From: Roseomonas sp.
Lineage (GTDB): Bacteria; Pseudomonadota; Alphaproteobacteria; Acetobacterales; Acetobacteraceae
DNA length: 64,000 nucleotides
Assembly: GCA_020249145.1 (NCBI GenBank)
Contig: JADCGF010000005.1
Coordinates: forward strand, 186,001-250,000
Direction of reading: 5' to 3'
The translations under genes and the position numbers were made by a program. Shown here one piece after another: positions 8,416 through 17,673 of the stretch. A model generated the notes under the pieces. It was not told the DNA's origin. It made no database searches and was given only the letters and a program-made list of their open reading frames with translations. Every line of letters starts with the position of its first letter. The stretch's first letter is position 1.

Positions 8416-9467
8416 GCCGCTTCCGCCGCCAGCCGCGCCGCCTGGTCTTCGGCGATCAGCGCGCCAAAAATATCGTCGAAATCGCCCAGCATCACGCGGT
8501 CAATCTTGTGCAGCGTCAGGCCAATGCGATGATCCGTCACGCGGCCTTGCGGGAAATTATAGGTGCGGATGCGCTCAGACCGATCCCCGGTGCCAACCTG
8601 GCTTTTGCGATCCGCTGCGCGGGCCTGATCGGCAGCGCTGCGCTGCTGTTCATACAGCCTGGCGCGGAGCACCTTCATCGCCTTGGCGCGGTTCTTGTGC
8701 TGGCTTTTTTCTTCCTGCATCGCCACCACAATGCCGCTTGGCATATGGGTGATACGCACCGCGCTATCGGTCTTGTTCACATGCTGCCCACCGGCGCCCG
8801 AAGCGCGGTAGGTATCAATGCGCAGATCCTTGTCTTCGATCTGCACATCCACATCTTCCGCTTCCGGCAGCACGGCGACCGTGATGGTGGAGGTATGAAT
8901 GCGCCCCTGGGTTTCCGTGGTTGGCACGCGCTGGACGCGATGCACACCGCTTTCATATTTCAGCCGGGCAAAAACGCCGCGCCCAGCGATTTCCGCCGTG
9001 GCACCCTTGATGCCGCCCAATTCGTTTTCGTCATATTCCAGCACTTCAAAACGCCAGCCGCGCCCTTCGGCATAACGCTGATAGGCGCGAAACAATTCAG
9101 CCGCGAAAAGCCCGGCCTCATCCCCGCCAGCGGCTGGGCGGATTTCCAGAATGCCGCTGCGTTCATCCGCGGCATCGCGCGGCAGCAGCATGATGCGGAT
9201 TTCATGTTCAAGCGCCGGGACGCGTTCCTTTTGCGTCAGCCATTCGGCTTCCGCCAATTCGCGCATTTCGGGATCAGCCAGCATGGCCTGGGCTTCATCG
9301 CGCGCGCGTTCAGATGCGCGATATTCAGCATATTTCTCTACCAGCGGCTCAAGTTCCGCCAATTCCTTGGACAAAGCGCCAATATCCGCCCCGGGCGCGG
9401 TGGAGAGCATATGGCGCAGCTCCTCCGCACGCGACAGCAGCCGATCAAGTCTGGCGGGTAGGCTCAT
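8412..9467 (-). CDS. prfA: Peptide chain release factor 1
   Basis: RF1 reads UAA and UAG stop codons and triggers hydrolysis of peptidyl-tRNA. The 351-residue protein has the stop-recognition tripeptide PTT (residues 182-184, of PxT type, whereas RF2 has SPF) and the catalytic GGQ at 226-228 within [19 protein letters not shown]. The length is normal. It overlaps hisS upstream by four bases and prmC downstream by four, so hisS-prfA-prmC is a tightly coupled set. Confidence 0.96.
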   Translation of the reverse strand: MSLPARLDRLLSRAEELRHMLSTAPGADIGALSKELAELEPLVEKYAEYRASERARDEAQAMLADPEMRELAEAEWLTQKERVPALEHEIRIMLLPRDAADERSGILEIRPAAGGDEAGLFAAELFRAYQRYAEGRGWRFEVLEYDENELGGIKGATAEIAGRGVFARLKYESGVHRVQRVPTTETQGRIHTSTITVAVLPEAEDVDVQIEDKDLRIDTYRASGAGGQHVNKTDSAVRITHMPSGIVVAMQEEKSQHKNRAKAMKVLRARLYEQQRSAADQARAADRKSQVGTGDRSERIRTYNFPQGRVTDHRIGLTLHKIDRVMLGDFDDIFGALIAEDQAARLAAEAA

Positions 9468-10705
9468 TGCAAACGGGCCGGAATATCCGCGAAGGCCACG
9501 CTTTCCTGCGTGCCGGCATCAAGATCACGCAATTGCGCGACACCGGCGGCGATTTCAGTTTCGCCCAAAATCACGGCGGCGCGGGCATTGATGCGATTGG
9601 CGCGTTCCATCCGGCGCTTGAGATTGCCGCGATAGGCGATCTCGGCGGCGATGCCGGCGCGATGCAAAGCGCGCAGCATATCCAACGCGGGGCCTTCCGC
9701 CTCATCGCCAACCGGGATCACGGCCACCGGGCGCGGCGCAGCGGGGCTTTCGGTCAGCAGCATAGCAAGCCGTTCAATGCCGGCGGCCCAGCCTACGGAA
9801 GGGGTGGGTGGGCCACCCATTTCCTCAACCAGGCCGTTGTAGCGCCCGCCTGCCATCACCGTGCCCTGCGCGCCGAGCCGATCCGTCACGAATTCAAAGG
9901 CGGTGTGGCTGTAGTAATCCAGCCCCCGCACAATGCGTGGGTTTTCGCGAAACGGCACGCCAAAGCGCGCCAGATGCTTCTTCACCGTGGCGTAGAATGC
10001 GGCGGCTTCGGGCGTCAGGTGATCACCAATCACCGGCGCACCGGCGACAATGGCGCGGTCTGTTTCATCCTTGGAATCCAGGATGCGCAGAGGGTTTTTC
10101 TCAAGCCGTACGCGGCTGTCATGGCTCAGCGCATCACGATGGGCGCTGAAATAGGCCACCAGCGCAGCGCGATAGGCATCACGCGACGCAGCATCACCAA
10201 GCGTATTGATTTCCAGCACCGTGCCTTCGGCGATGCCGAGTTCCTGCTGGATATGCCAGCCGCAGGCGATGACTTCCGCATCGGCCAAAGGCTCCGCCGC
10301 GCCGAGGATTTCAATGCCGATCTGGTGGAATTGCCGATAGCGCCCCTTTTGCGGGCGTTCATAGCGAAACATCGGCCCCGCATAGAAAACCTTGCGCGGG
10401 AGATTGGATTGCGTGAGGCCGTTTGAGACCAAAGCGCGGCAAACACCGGCGGTCATTTCTGGACGCAGCGTCAGACTTTCCCCGCCGCGATCGGTGAAGC
10501 TGTACATTTCCTTGGACACAACATCGGAGGTATCGCCAAGGCCACGGGCGAAAACGCGCGTGTCTTCGAAAATGGGGGTCGCCCATTCTTCAAAGCCATA
10601 AAGGCCAGCGATGCGCCGCGCGGCTTCGGCCACCGCTTGGTGGCGGCGGAATTCCTCACCGATCAGGTCACGGGTGCCACGGGCGGGCTGCAATTGGCTG
10701 GACAT
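9464..10705 (-). CDS. hisS: Histidyl-tRNA synthetase
   Basis: A class II aminoacyl-tRNA synthetase of 413 residues that charges tRNA-His. Motif 1 lies near GTRDLIGEE, motif 2 is [20 protein letters not shown], the histidine-A segments are [13 protein letters not shown] and AGGRYNGL, motif 3 is GWAAGIERL, and a C-terminal anticodon-binding domain ([15 protein letters not shown] onward) follows. It belongs to the conserved rodZ-ispG-hisS block, but an unknown gene stands between ispG and hisS here. Confidence 0.95.
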   Translation of the reverse strand: MSSQLQPARGTRDLIGEEFRRHQAVAEAARRIAGLYGFEEWATPIFEDTRVFARGLGDTSDVVSKEMYSFTDRGGESLTLRPEMTAGVCRALVSNGLTQSNLPRKVFYAGPMFRYERPQKGRYRQFHQIGIEILGAAEPLADAEVIACGWHIQQELGIAEGTVLEINTLGDAASRDAYRAALVAYFSAHRDALSHDSRVRLEKNPLRILDSKDETDRAIVAGAPVIGDHLTPEAAAFYATVKKHLARFGVPFRENPRIVRGLDYYSHTAFEFVTDRLGAQGTVMAGGRYNGLVEEMGGPPTPSVGWAAGIERLAMLLTESPAAPRPVAVIPVGDEAEGPALDMLRALHRAGIAAEIAYRGNLKRRMERANRINARAAVILGETEIAAGVAQLRDLDAGTQESVAFADIPARLQ

Positions 10706-10768
10706 GCCGGGTCGGTATCCTGTCTGAAGCTGAACGGCAAGTTGGGGCGTGCGGGGGCGGCCTGGGGA

Positions 10769-11494
10769 TTAATCTGGAGCTTCGGCGCCAGCCACGGCGA
10801 AGCTATCAATCAAAACCCGGAGCCCTTCAGCGATCTCCCGCCAACGTGGCATCAGCGCCGGGCGGAATTGGATGCGCCACCTAGCGCCAGCCGTTGAAAA
10901 GGACATTTCACAAGGCAGGCGTTCCCACTCCGGTACTCCCGCGCAGCCAACCTGAACAACCCAGCCGTTCTCGTCAAAGTGGACGAGATATTGATGCTGA
11001 TTAGGGTATCCCATGAGGCCGTATTCCCTGGGTACCAAGAGGTCTCGATCCCGCAGATACCAAGTCAGGTTTGGCTCAATCGGTCTTACTGAGTCGGTGT
11101 AGGAGAACTGTACGGTGTCGCAGCGCATCAAGGCGTGTCTGCCAAGGCAATCCATGTTTTCCCTAGTTGCGCCCGAAAAACCCGGAAATGTCACCACACC
11201 CATGAAGCCCGGGGTACTCTTCGTCATTACTGAGGTATACCAATGCGTCAAATAATTGCGTGGAATTACCAGCCTAACGGTTCGATCGGTGAATATGATG
11301 CGGTAACGTTCAACGGAAGGCTGATCGCGAAACCCACGATGTTCGGTCACCACACGCTCAGACATTCTGGTCTGCGCCACACTGGGGGCCAATGGTAGCA
11401 TCAGCACCAACGGGGCAAATGCCATCACCCAAAACCAAAGCCTCAGCACCGGGCGCCCCCGTTTCAGCACGGCCTGCGAGCCCGGCTTGCTCAT
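10769..11494 (-). CDS. Unknown secreted or membrane-anchored protein
   Basis: A 241-residue protein with no family I recognise. A basic N-terminus (MSKPGSQAVLKRGRP) is followed by a hydrophobic segment at residues about 17-40 ending in SVAQ, which looks like a long signal peptide. The mature part has four cysteines (MDCLGRHALMRCD; VGCAGVPEWERLPCEM), which suggests disulfides and a periplasmic place. Trp/Tyr-rich stretches such as YLTHWYTSV and WYLRDRDLL suggest a beta-rich domain. The coding sequence is visibly less GC-biased than ispG and hisS on either side. It interrupts a conserved housekeeping order with short gaps (65 and 63 bases), so it is probably cotranscribed. Confidence 0.6.
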   Translation of the reverse strand: MSKPGSQAVLKRGRPVLRLWFWVMAFAPLVLMLPLAPSVAQTRMSERVVTEHRGFRDQPSVERYRIIFTDRTVRLVIPRNYLTHWYTSVMTKSTPGFMGVVTFPGFSGATRENMDCLGRHALMRCDTVQFSYTDSVRPIEPNLTWYLRDRDLLVPREYGLMGYPNQHQYLVHFDENGWVVQVGCAGVPEWERLPCEMSFSTAGARWRIQFRPALMPRWREIAEGLRVLIDSFAVAGAEAPD

Positions 11495-11559
11495 GCCACG
11501 AACCGTGCTTTCGCCATACCGTGCCGATGGCGCAGCATTTCGGCGTGCATCCCTGCCCT

Positions 11560-12690
11560 TTACTCCGCCGCGCGCACCGGTTGTTCCGCTGGCTTGGCGG
11601 CGCGCAGCGCCGCCGCCTTGGCTTCCACCAGGCCCACAATGTGGTCCACCATTTCCTCAGACCGGATCGTGTGGTCGGTCTTGCCAGCGCTGTAGACCAT
11701 GTGAGTCCCCGCACCGCCGCCGGTCAGGCCGATATCGGTCATCAGCGCCTCACCAGGGCCATTCACCACGCAGCCGATGATGGAAAGGCTGATCGGCTCC
11801 ACAATATGCGAAAGGCGCTCTTCCAGCTTTTCCACGGTGCGGATCACATCAAAACCCTGCCGCGCGCAGGATGGGCAGGAAATCACCTTCACGCCACGAT
11901 GGCGCAGATGCAGCGATTTCAGCAATTCCCAACCTACCGAGACCTCTTCTTCAGGCTCGGCGGAAAGGGAGACACGCAGAGTATCGCCAATGCCTGCCCA
12001 TAGCAGAGACCCAAGGCCGATCGCGGATTTCACCGTACCGGTGCGCTTGCCGCCCGCTTCCGTGATGCCGATATGCAGCGGGTGATCGCAGGCTTCCGCC
12101 AATTGCTGATAGGCAGCAACGGCAAGGAACACATCGGAAGCCTTCACGCTGATCTTGAATTCGTGGAAATCTTCTTGCAGCAAATGATCCGCATGCCAAA
12201 GCGCGCTTTCCACCAGCGCTTCCGGGTTGGGCTCCCCGTATTTTTCCAGCAAGTGCTTTTCCAAGCTGCCGGCATTCACACCGATGCGGATGGAACAGCC
12301 ATGATCGCGCGCTGCCTTGATTACTTCCTTCACGCGTTCCTTGGAACCGATATTGCCGGGGTTGATGCGAAGGCACGCCGCCCCCGCCTGCGCCGCTTCA
12401 ATGGCGCGGCGGTAGTGGAAATGAATATCGGCCACGATCGGCACATTCACTTCGCGCACAATCTCGGCCAGCGCCGCAGTCGCTTCCTCGGTCGGGCACG
12501 ATACACGCACAATATCCACGCCCGCCAATTCGCTGCGGCGGATTTGCGCAATCGTCGCCGCTGCATCTTCAGTTGGCGTATTGGTCATGGTCTGCACGGA
12601 AATCGGCGAATCGCCGCCCACCGGCACGCGCCCGACATGGATCAGCCGCGATTTGCGACGCTCGATCTTCTGATAGGGACGATAGGACAT
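11560..12690 (-). CDS. ispG: (E)-4-hydroxy-3-methylbut-2-enyl-diphosphate synthase
   Basis: IspG (GcpE) is the iron-sulfur enzyme of the MEP isoprenoid pathway that converts MEcPP to HMBPP. The 376-residue protein shows the TIM-barrel part ([42 protein letters not shown]) and the C-terminal reductase part with the three cluster cysteines Cys272, Cys275 (SCPSC) and Cys307 ([11 protein letters not shown]). It follows the rodZ-like gene by 84 bases, the order seen widely in proteobacteria. Confidence 0.96.
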   Translation of the reverse strand: MSYRPYQKIERRKSRLIHVGRVPVGGDSPISVQTMTNTPTEDAAATIAQIRRSELAGVDIVRVSCPTEEATAALAEIVREVNVPIVADIHFHYRRAIEAAQAGAACLRINPGNIGSKERVKEVIKAARDHGCSIRIGVNAGSLEKHLLEKYGEPNPEALVESALWHADHLLQEDFHEFKISVKASDVFLAVAAYQQLAEACDHPLHIGITEAGGKRTGTVKSAIGLGSLLWAGIGDTLRVSLSAEPEEEVSVGWELLKSLHLRHRGVKVISCPSCARQGFDVIRTVEKLEERLSHIVEPISLSIIGCVVNGPGEALMTDIGLTGGGAGTHMVYSAGKTDHTIRSEEMVDHIVGLVEAKAAALRAAKPAEQPVRAAE

Positions 12691-12774
12691 GCGGCGGACC
12701 CCAAGCTTGGTTTTGTCCCGCGATTATGCCGGGGCTTTCGCCGCGCCGAAAGACTTGAAAAAGCGAAGCGCGCT

Positions 12775-13698
12775 TCAGGGGCGCGGCGGCGTCGGTGGTG
12801 TGGGCGTGGCGACGGGCGAGCGCGGCGCCAATGGCTGGGCCTGCGTCGGGCTGGCTGCCGCGGCGGGCGAGGTGCTCAGCTGGTCCGGCTCAAGGGCAAT
12901 GTTGCGCCTTACGCCGGGGCCACCAAAGGGATCCACCTCCCGCCCATCCAGCAGAATATCCAGGCTTTCCGCCCTGCCGGTGGTCAGCACGAACCCAGGG
13001 CGATTAGGGATTTCAATAGTTTCGCCGGCGCGGAGCACACGATCAATGATCACGCGATTCGCGGCATTATCGCGAATTTGCACCCAGCTTTCGCCCTTGG
13101 CACGGATCACCACGCGCGGCTTGTCGGGATCAATCGGCGGGGTCGGGCGGGGGGCGACCGCCGGCGGTGGCGGTGCCGGGGGTTCCGCAACAAGTGCCGG
13201 GGTTGGGGGCGTTTCACGCGCGGCGGGCCCTTCGGCGGCACGTTCCAGACGGGGAGGCAGGGGGGGCACGCTATCCACCACGCGTTCTCCCTGGCCGCTC
13301 CATTGATACCAGGCGACATAGCCACCCATGGCGAGTGCGAGCCCAAGCGCGGCGAGCACCCCGGTCGGGATGCCGCGCCGGGGCACGGGTTCCGGGAAAA
13401 CAAGATCACCTGGCTTTGCCGTCGCCGCGCCGGACATGTCCCGAAAACGCCGGACGGCATCATCCGCATCAAGCCCAAGCGCCGTGGCATAAGACCGCAC
13501 GAAACCAACAGCATAGGCCGCGCCAGGCAGGTCCTTGACCCGGCCTTCCTCAAGCGCCTGCAAATAGCGCTTATTGATGCGGAGCTGGGTCGCCGCATCT
13601 TCGACACTTACGCCGAGCGCAATCCGCGCCTCGCGCAGTTCTTCACCAACGCGGGCGGCTTCCTGGACAGTGTTTTCGGTACGGGCAGAGCGTTTCAT
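12775..13698 (-). CDS. RodZ-like protein: cytoplasmic HTH, one TM helix, periplasmic DUF4115 domain
   Basis: A 307-residue protein with the RodZ architecture. Residues about 17-85 form an HTH_25 domain (GEELREARIALGVSVEDAATQLRI, YLQALEEG, AYAVGFVRSYA). One transmembrane helix spans about 108-132, then comes a Pro-rich linker, then a DUF4115-like beta domain (VVIRAKGESWVQIRD, RVLRAGETIEIPN, ILLDGREV). In rods RodZ links MreB to the elongation machinery; some family members act as regulators. The position directly upstream of ispG matches the yfgA/rodZ-ispG order. The tail is another Pro/Ala-rich stretch. Confidence 0.8.
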   Translation of the reverse strand: MKRSARTENTVQEAARVGEELREARIALGVSVEDAATQLRINKRYLQALEEGRVKDLPGAAYAVGFVRSYATALGLDADDAVRRFRDMSGAATAKPGDLVFPEPVPRRGIPTGVLAALGLALAMGGYVAWYQWSGQGERVVDSVPPLPPRLERAAEGPAARETPPTPALVAEPPAPPPPAVAPRPTPPIDPDKPRVVIRAKGESWVQIRDNAANRVIIDRVLRAGETIEIPNRPGFVLTTGRAESLDILLDGREVDPFGGPGVRRNIALEPDQLSTSPAAAASPTQAQPLAPRSPVATPTPPTPPRP

Positions 13699-13713
13699 GG
13701 GGGTTCCAGCGGG

Positions 13714-14754
13714 TCAGGCGGCAGCGGCGGCTGAGCGCGCCAGGATCGCCTGTGCCGCCTGATCGCGCAATTCGGCGATGATTTCGGCGGCAGTCTGTTC
13801 CTGCGTCACCATGCCAACCGATTGCCCGGCCATGAGGCTGCCATTTTCCACATCGCCATCAATCACGGCACGCCTGAGCGCGCCCGCCCAGAAATGCTCA
13901 ATATCAAGCTGCGCGGCTTCCTTGGTGAGTTCGCCAGATTGGAAGCGCCGAATGGTGGCCGCCTGATGTTCCAGGAAGCGCTTAGTGCCCTCATTCTGCA
14001 GCGCGCGCACCGGGATCACCGGGAAACTCTCATCCAATTGGATGGTCGGCATGGCATCGCGCGCATTACCGCGGATGAAGGCCTGCTTAAAATTGGGATG
14101 CGCGATGGATTCCCGAGCGCACACAAAGCGCGTGCCAAGCTGCACGCCGGCAGCCCCCATCTCAAGATAGGATAGGATCGCCTCACCGCGGCCAATCCCG
14201 CCGGCCACAAATACCGGCACATCGCGGATATGGGGCAGGATTTCCTGCGCCAAAACGGTCAGTGAAACCGGACCGATATGCCCGCCCGCTTCGCTGCCTT
14301 CAATCACCAGCGCATCCGCCCCGGCGCGGATCAGGCGCTTGGCAAGGGCGAGGGCCGGCGCAAAGCACACCACCTTCGCCCCGCCATCCTTCGCCTTTTT
14401 GATGGCAGTGCCGGGCGGAATGCCGCCCGCGAAAACAATGTGAGAAACGCGCGCCGCCAGGCAGGTATCCACCAGCTGATCCAGCCTTGGATGCATGGTG
14501 ATCAGATTGACGCCGAAAGGCTTGCTTGTCAGCGCCTGCGTACCCGCGATTTCGTCCGCCAAGCGCGGTGGTTCCATCGCGCCGCAGGCAATCACGCCAA
14601 AGGCCCCGGCATTAGAAAGCGCGGAAACCAAATGCCGTTCACTGACCCAGGACATGGCGCCACCCATAATGGCAAAGCGCGCGCCCAAAAACGCCGCGCC
14701 ACGCGCCATCAGCCGATCAAGCTGCGCCAGGGCCTTGGTCATGTCATCGCTCAT
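13714..14754 (-). CDS. NAD(P)H-dependent flavin oxidoreductase, nitronate monooxygenase-like
   Basis: A 346-residue FMN-binding TIM-barrel protein of the 2-nitropropane dioxygenase/nitronate monooxygenase group. Motifs seen are MGGAMSWVSERHLVSALSNAGAFGVI at the N-terminus, FGVNLI, HIVFAGGIPPGTAIKKAKDGGAKVV, EGSEAGGHIG and VFVAGGIGRGEAI for flavin phosphate binding, and GTRFVCARES. The family includes nitronate oxygenases, NADH:quinone reductases and FabK-like proteins, so the substrate is open. It overlaps lysC by four bases and is followed 15 bases on by the rodZ-like gene. Confidence 0.8.
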   Translation of the reverse strand: MSDDMTKALAQLDRLMARGAAFLGARFAIMGGAMSWVSERHLVSALSNAGAFGVIACGAMEPPRLADEIAGTQALTSKPFGVNLITMHPRLDQLVDTCLAARVSHIVFAGGIPPGTAIKKAKDGGAKVVCFAPALALAKRLIRAGADALVIEGSEAGGHIGPVSLTVLAQEILPHIRDVPVFVAGGIGRGEAILSYLEMGAAGVQLGTRFVCARESIAHPNFKQAFIRGNARDAMPTIQLDESFPVIPVRALQNEGTKRFLEHQAATIRRFQSGELTKEAAQLDIEHFWAGALRRAVIDGDVENGSLMAGQSVGMVTQEQTAAEIIAELRDQAAQAILARSAAAAA

Positions 14755-15974
14755 GCTGGCGCATCCAGACCATAGGCGGTGTGCAGGGCGCGCACGGCAA
14801 GTTCGGTGTATTCAGCACCAACCAACACACTGACCTTGATTTCGCTGGTGGAAATCACCTGGATATTGATGCCCTTTTCCGACAGCGCCTTGAACATGGT
14901 GGTGGCCACACCCGCGTGGCTCCGCATGCCAATGCCCACCACGCTGATTTTCGTCACATCCGGGTCAGCCAGCAGCGCTTCATAGCCAAGATCAGCGCGG
15001 GCCTTTTCCAGCACATCCTGCGCGCGCGGCAGATCCACCTTGCCGATCGTAAATGTCATATCCGTGCTGCCATCAGCGCCGATATTCTGCACGATCATAT
15101 CCACATTCACATTGGCCTTCGCGAGCGCACCGAAAACGGCGGCAGCCACACCAGGCCTGTCCGGCACACGGCGAAGCGTTATCTTGGCGTCATCGCGCGA
15201 ATAGGCGATGCCGGAAACGACGGGCTGTTCCACGATTTCATCCTCATCAACCACGAGCGAGCCTGGCTTGTCTTCAAAGCTGGAGAGCACCTGCACGCGC
15301 ACACGCTGCTTCATTGCCAGTTCAACCGAACGCGTCTGCAAGACCTTGGCGCCGACGGAAGCGAGTTCAAGCATTTCCTCATAGGAAATGCGTTTAAGCT
15401 TACGGGCGCGCGGCACAATGCGCGGGTCGGTCGTATAGATGCCGTCCACATCGGTATAGATATCGCAGCGATCCGCCTTGACGGCGGCGGCAATCGCCAC
15501 AGCCGAAAGATCAGACCCGCCGCGGCCAAGCGTGGTGATGCGGTTGCGCTTTGGGTCAATGCCCTGAAAGCCGGCCACCACCGGCACTTGGCCTTGCTGC
15601 ATGCGTTCAATCAGCGCCGCGCCATCAATGGATTCAACGCGGGCTTTGCCATGCGCCTGGTCCGTGATGATGGGCACCTGCCAGCCCTGCCAGGACCGCG
15701 CATCAACGCCAATCGCTTGCAGCGCAATCGCGGTCAGGCCGGTTGTCACTTGCTCCCCAGTGGCAACCACCGTGTCATATTCGCGCGCATCATGCAGCGC
15801 CGAGAGTTCCTGACACCATTTGACCAGTTGATTGGTCACACCCGACATGGCGGAGACCACGACAGCCACCTGATGGCCGGCATCAACCTCTCGCTTCACG
15901 CGGGCGGCGACATTGCGGATACGATCCAGATCAGCGACTGAGGTGCCGCCGAATTTCATGACAATACGGGCCAT
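14751..15974 (-). CDS. lysC: Aspartate kinase
   Basis: This enzyme performs the first step of the aspartate family (lysine, threonine, methionine, diaminopimelate): ATP-dependent phosphorylation of aspartate. The 407-residue protein begins MARIVMKFGGTSVAD, with the KFGGT kinase signature at residues 7-11; TTLGRGGSDLSAVAIA and DVDGIYTTDPR follow. Two C-terminal ACT regions (about 260-330 and 340-400, with VVGIGMRSHAGVA and ISTSEIKVSVLV) indicate feedback control by amino acids. It is promoter-proximal in the long minus-strand run and divergent from ubiG, an association common in alphaproteobacteria. Confidence 0.95.
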   Translation of the reverse strand: MARIVMKFGGTSVADLDRIRNVAARVKREVDAGHQVAVVVSAMSGVTNQLVKWCQELSALHDAREYDTVVATGEQVTTGLTAIALQAIGVDARSWQGWQVPIITDQAHGKARVESIDGAALIERMQQGQVPVVAGFQGIDPKRNRITTLGRGGSDLSAVAIAAAVKADRCDIYTDVDGIYTTDPRIVPRARKLKRISYEEMLELASVGAKVLQTRSVELAMKQRVRVQVLSSFEDKPGSLVVDEDEIVEQPVVSGIAYSRDDAKITLRRVPDRPGVAAAVFGALAKANVNVDMIVQNIGADGSTDMTFTIGKVDLPRAQDVLEKARADLGYEALLADPDVTKISVVGIGMRSHAGVATTMFKALSEKGINIQVISTSEIKVSVLVGAEYTELAVRALHTAYGLDAPA

Positions 15975-16013
15975 AGAAGGCTATTTTCCCTGGGCGGGGC
16001 GAAAAAGGAAGGA

Positions 16014-16075
16014 CCGGCGGTTGCGCCGGCGCGCGGGGCGGGACAGATACCGGGGGGCTGGGTTGCGCGCAACCC
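16014..16075. promoter_or_regulatory. Two inverted repeats between lysC and ubiG
   Basis: CCGGCG at 16014-16019 and CGCCGG at 16024-16029 are arms around a four-base loop. GGGTTGCGCGCAACCC at 16060-16075 is a perfect 16-bp palindrome. They lie in the shared upstream region of lysC and ubiG and could be operators or RNA hairpins. Nothing in the window identifies a cognate regulator. Confidence 0.35.
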
Positions 16076-16109
16076 ATCTCGGCGGATCAGGGCTAGAAAG
16101 GGCATCACC

Positions 16110-16841
16110 TTGGCGGAAGCAACGGCGCTTGGGGCGGAAATCGCCAAATTTGACGCTCTGGCCGCGCGCTGGTGGGACCCCAATGGCCCGATGAAGCCGC
16201 TGCACCGGATGAATCCGGTGCGGATTGGCTGGATTGCCGAAAGACTGGCCCGCGCCCATGGCCGCAAACCGGGGGGCGCAGCGCCCTTGGCGGGGCTCAG
16301 GGTTTTGGATGTGGGTTGTGGGGCAGGCTTGGCTTCGGAGGCTTTGGCGCGGCTCGGCGCTGAGGTGACCGGCATGGATGCGGCGCCTGAGGCGCTGGCA
16401 GCCGCCCGCGCCCATGCCGAAGCGGGCGGCCTTGCCATTGATTACCGCCTGGGCGGGCCAGAGGATTTGGCTGAAGCCGGTGATTACGATGCGGTGATTT
16501 CGCTGGAAGTGATTGAACATGTTGCGGAACGCAGCGCCTTCCTGGCCGCTTTGGCCCGCGCCGCCCGGCCTGGGGGGAAGGTGTTCCTTTCCACGCTGAA
16601 CCGCACGCCGCGATCCTTCCTGATGGCGAAGCTTGGCGCCGAATATCTGCTGCGCCTTCTGCCCATTGGCACGCATGATTGGCGGATGTTCGTGACGCCG
16701 GCCGAGCTTGGCGCCGGCTTGCGCGGCGCTGGGCTTCGCGTTGCGGATGTGGCCGGGATGGAAATGGGGTTGTCCGGCACCTGGCGCATTACCCGCGATA
16801 CGGGGGTGAATTACCTGATGATGGCGGAAAAGCCCGCTTAG
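16110..16841 (+). CDS. ubiG: Ubiquinone biosynthesis O-methyltransferase
   Basis: UbiG is the SAM-dependent enzyme for both O-methylations in ubiquinone synthesis. The 243-residue protein (normal length) starts with the UbiG-type EIAKFDALAARWWDPNGPMKPLHRMNPVRIGWI. It has the SAM motif LDVGCGAGLASEALARLGAEVTGMD, then VISLEVIEHV and PGGKVFLSTLNRTPRSFLMAKLGAEYLLRLLPIGTHDW segments. The start is TTG at 16110 with GAAAGGG eight bases before; no nearby in-frame ATG gives the conserved N-terminus. It is divergent from lysC and converges on yraN with a four-base overlap of the stop codons. Confidence 0.93.
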   Translation: MAEATALGAEIAKFDALAARWWDPNGPMKPLHRMNPVRIGWIAERLARAHGRKPGGAAPLAGLRVLDVGCGAGLASEALARLGAEVTGMDAAPEALAAARAHAEAGGLAIDYRLGGPEDLAEAGDYDAVISLEVIEHVAERSAFLAALARAARPGGKVFLSTLNRTPRSFLMAKLGAEYLLRLLPIGTHDWRMFVTPAELGAGLRGAGLRVADVAGMEMGLSGTWRITRDTGVNYLMMAEKPA

Positions 16842-17233
16842 GAGTCTTCGATCCTGAAGGAATCGGCAATGCGCCTTATGGTGCCATCAGCCGCCACCAG
16901 CATGACATCAAAGCGCATCCCCGCCGCGCCATGGCCGGGGTGGTCGGCAAGCCAGGCCTCAGCGGCGGCGATAAGACGGGCGCGCTGGCGCGGGCCAAGG
17001 GCGAAGGCGGCTTCGGCCAGCGAAGGGCGCGCCTTGACCTCGATGAAAGCAAGCAAGCCTTCGCGTTCGGCGATCAGGTCGATTTCGCCGGCTTCGGTGC
17101 GGCATCTTTGGGCGAGGATAAGCCAGCCTTCGGCGGTCAGGGCTTCGGCGGCGAGGGCTTCGGCATCCTGACCGGCGACGTAGGCGCGCCGGCCTCGGAG
17201 CAGGCGATGGGTGGGTGGGGTTTGGCGGGGCAT
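16838..17233 (-). CDS. yraN: YraN/UPF0102 family endonuclease-like protein
   Basis: A protein of about 131 residues of UPF0102. GQDAEALAAEALTAEGWLILAQRCRTEAGEIDLIAEREGLLAFIEVKAR contains the predicted Holliday-junction-resolvase-like core (GEIDLI then FIEVKAR). RFDVMLVAADG lies near the end. The cellular role is unproven. ATG at 17233 was chosen because a duplicated copy of this gene's 5' end 1,422 bases to the right starts with the aligned ATG (18655). The upstream sequence of the intact copy is AT-rich foreign-looking DNA with no evident Shine-Dalgarno, so its expression signals may have been replaced. Confidence 0.85.
   Translation of the reverse strand: MPRQTPPTHRLLRGRRAYVAGQDAEALAAEALTAEGWLILAQRCRTEAGEIDLIAEREGLLAFIEVKARPSLAEAAFALGPRQRARLIAAAEAWLADHPGHGAAGMRFDVMLVAADGTIRRIADSFRIEDS
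17163..17223. repeat. Left copy of the 61-bp imperfect direct repeat (inside yraN 5' end)
   Basis: This stretch matches 18585-18645 at 58 of 61 positions, at a constant offset of 1,422 bases. It begins GCATCCTGACCGGCG and ends GGGTGGGTGGGGTTT. It corresponds to about codons 4-24 of yraN. Together the copies bracket an AT-rich segment with a YaaC-like gene. Confidence 0.9.
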
Positions 17234-17673
17234 GATTAAACTCAAGGAGCCATATCACAGCTAACCCCCAAAGAACCAACCGTTTGACACCGGCATGTAG
17301 TCGCGAGGCACGCAACCATTCGAGGCAAGCGTTTTCAGTTACCAAAGGGTTGAACCATATCTGGAGCGAGCTAATCTGTAAGGAGTGACGTTGAGTCGGA
17401 GTCCGCAATGCCCTTGAAATCCGAGAGAGCTCGCCGAGCCTCTGCCTCAATCAAGCCAGCATTTGCGATTGCAGATTAGGAGAATTTTTCGTTATGATGA
17501 TGAATAGATTTATCCGAAGTTGCATGTTTTGTTTTAATGACGGTTGTATCAAATGAAGTGGATAGCCACGGATAACATATACGCGGAGACATGGACTGGA
17601 CTTCCTAACAGACTGTAGCTTAACTGACGCGGCGGCCAACGTTAATTTATTACGGTCCAGCTCAGCCGGGATT
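17234..17673. other. AT-rich stretch without a clear gene, left part of the insertion
   Basis: 440 bases of markedly lower GC than both flanks. No convincing ORF is seen on either strand. Short plus-strand peptides (for example NHIWSELICKE from about 17317 and KSERARRASASIKPAFAI from about 17414) are in different frames and could be remains of the missing N-terminal part of the YaaC-like gene. That is a guess. The frame of the YaaC-like gene itself stays open back to a TAG at 17563. Confidence 0.5.
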
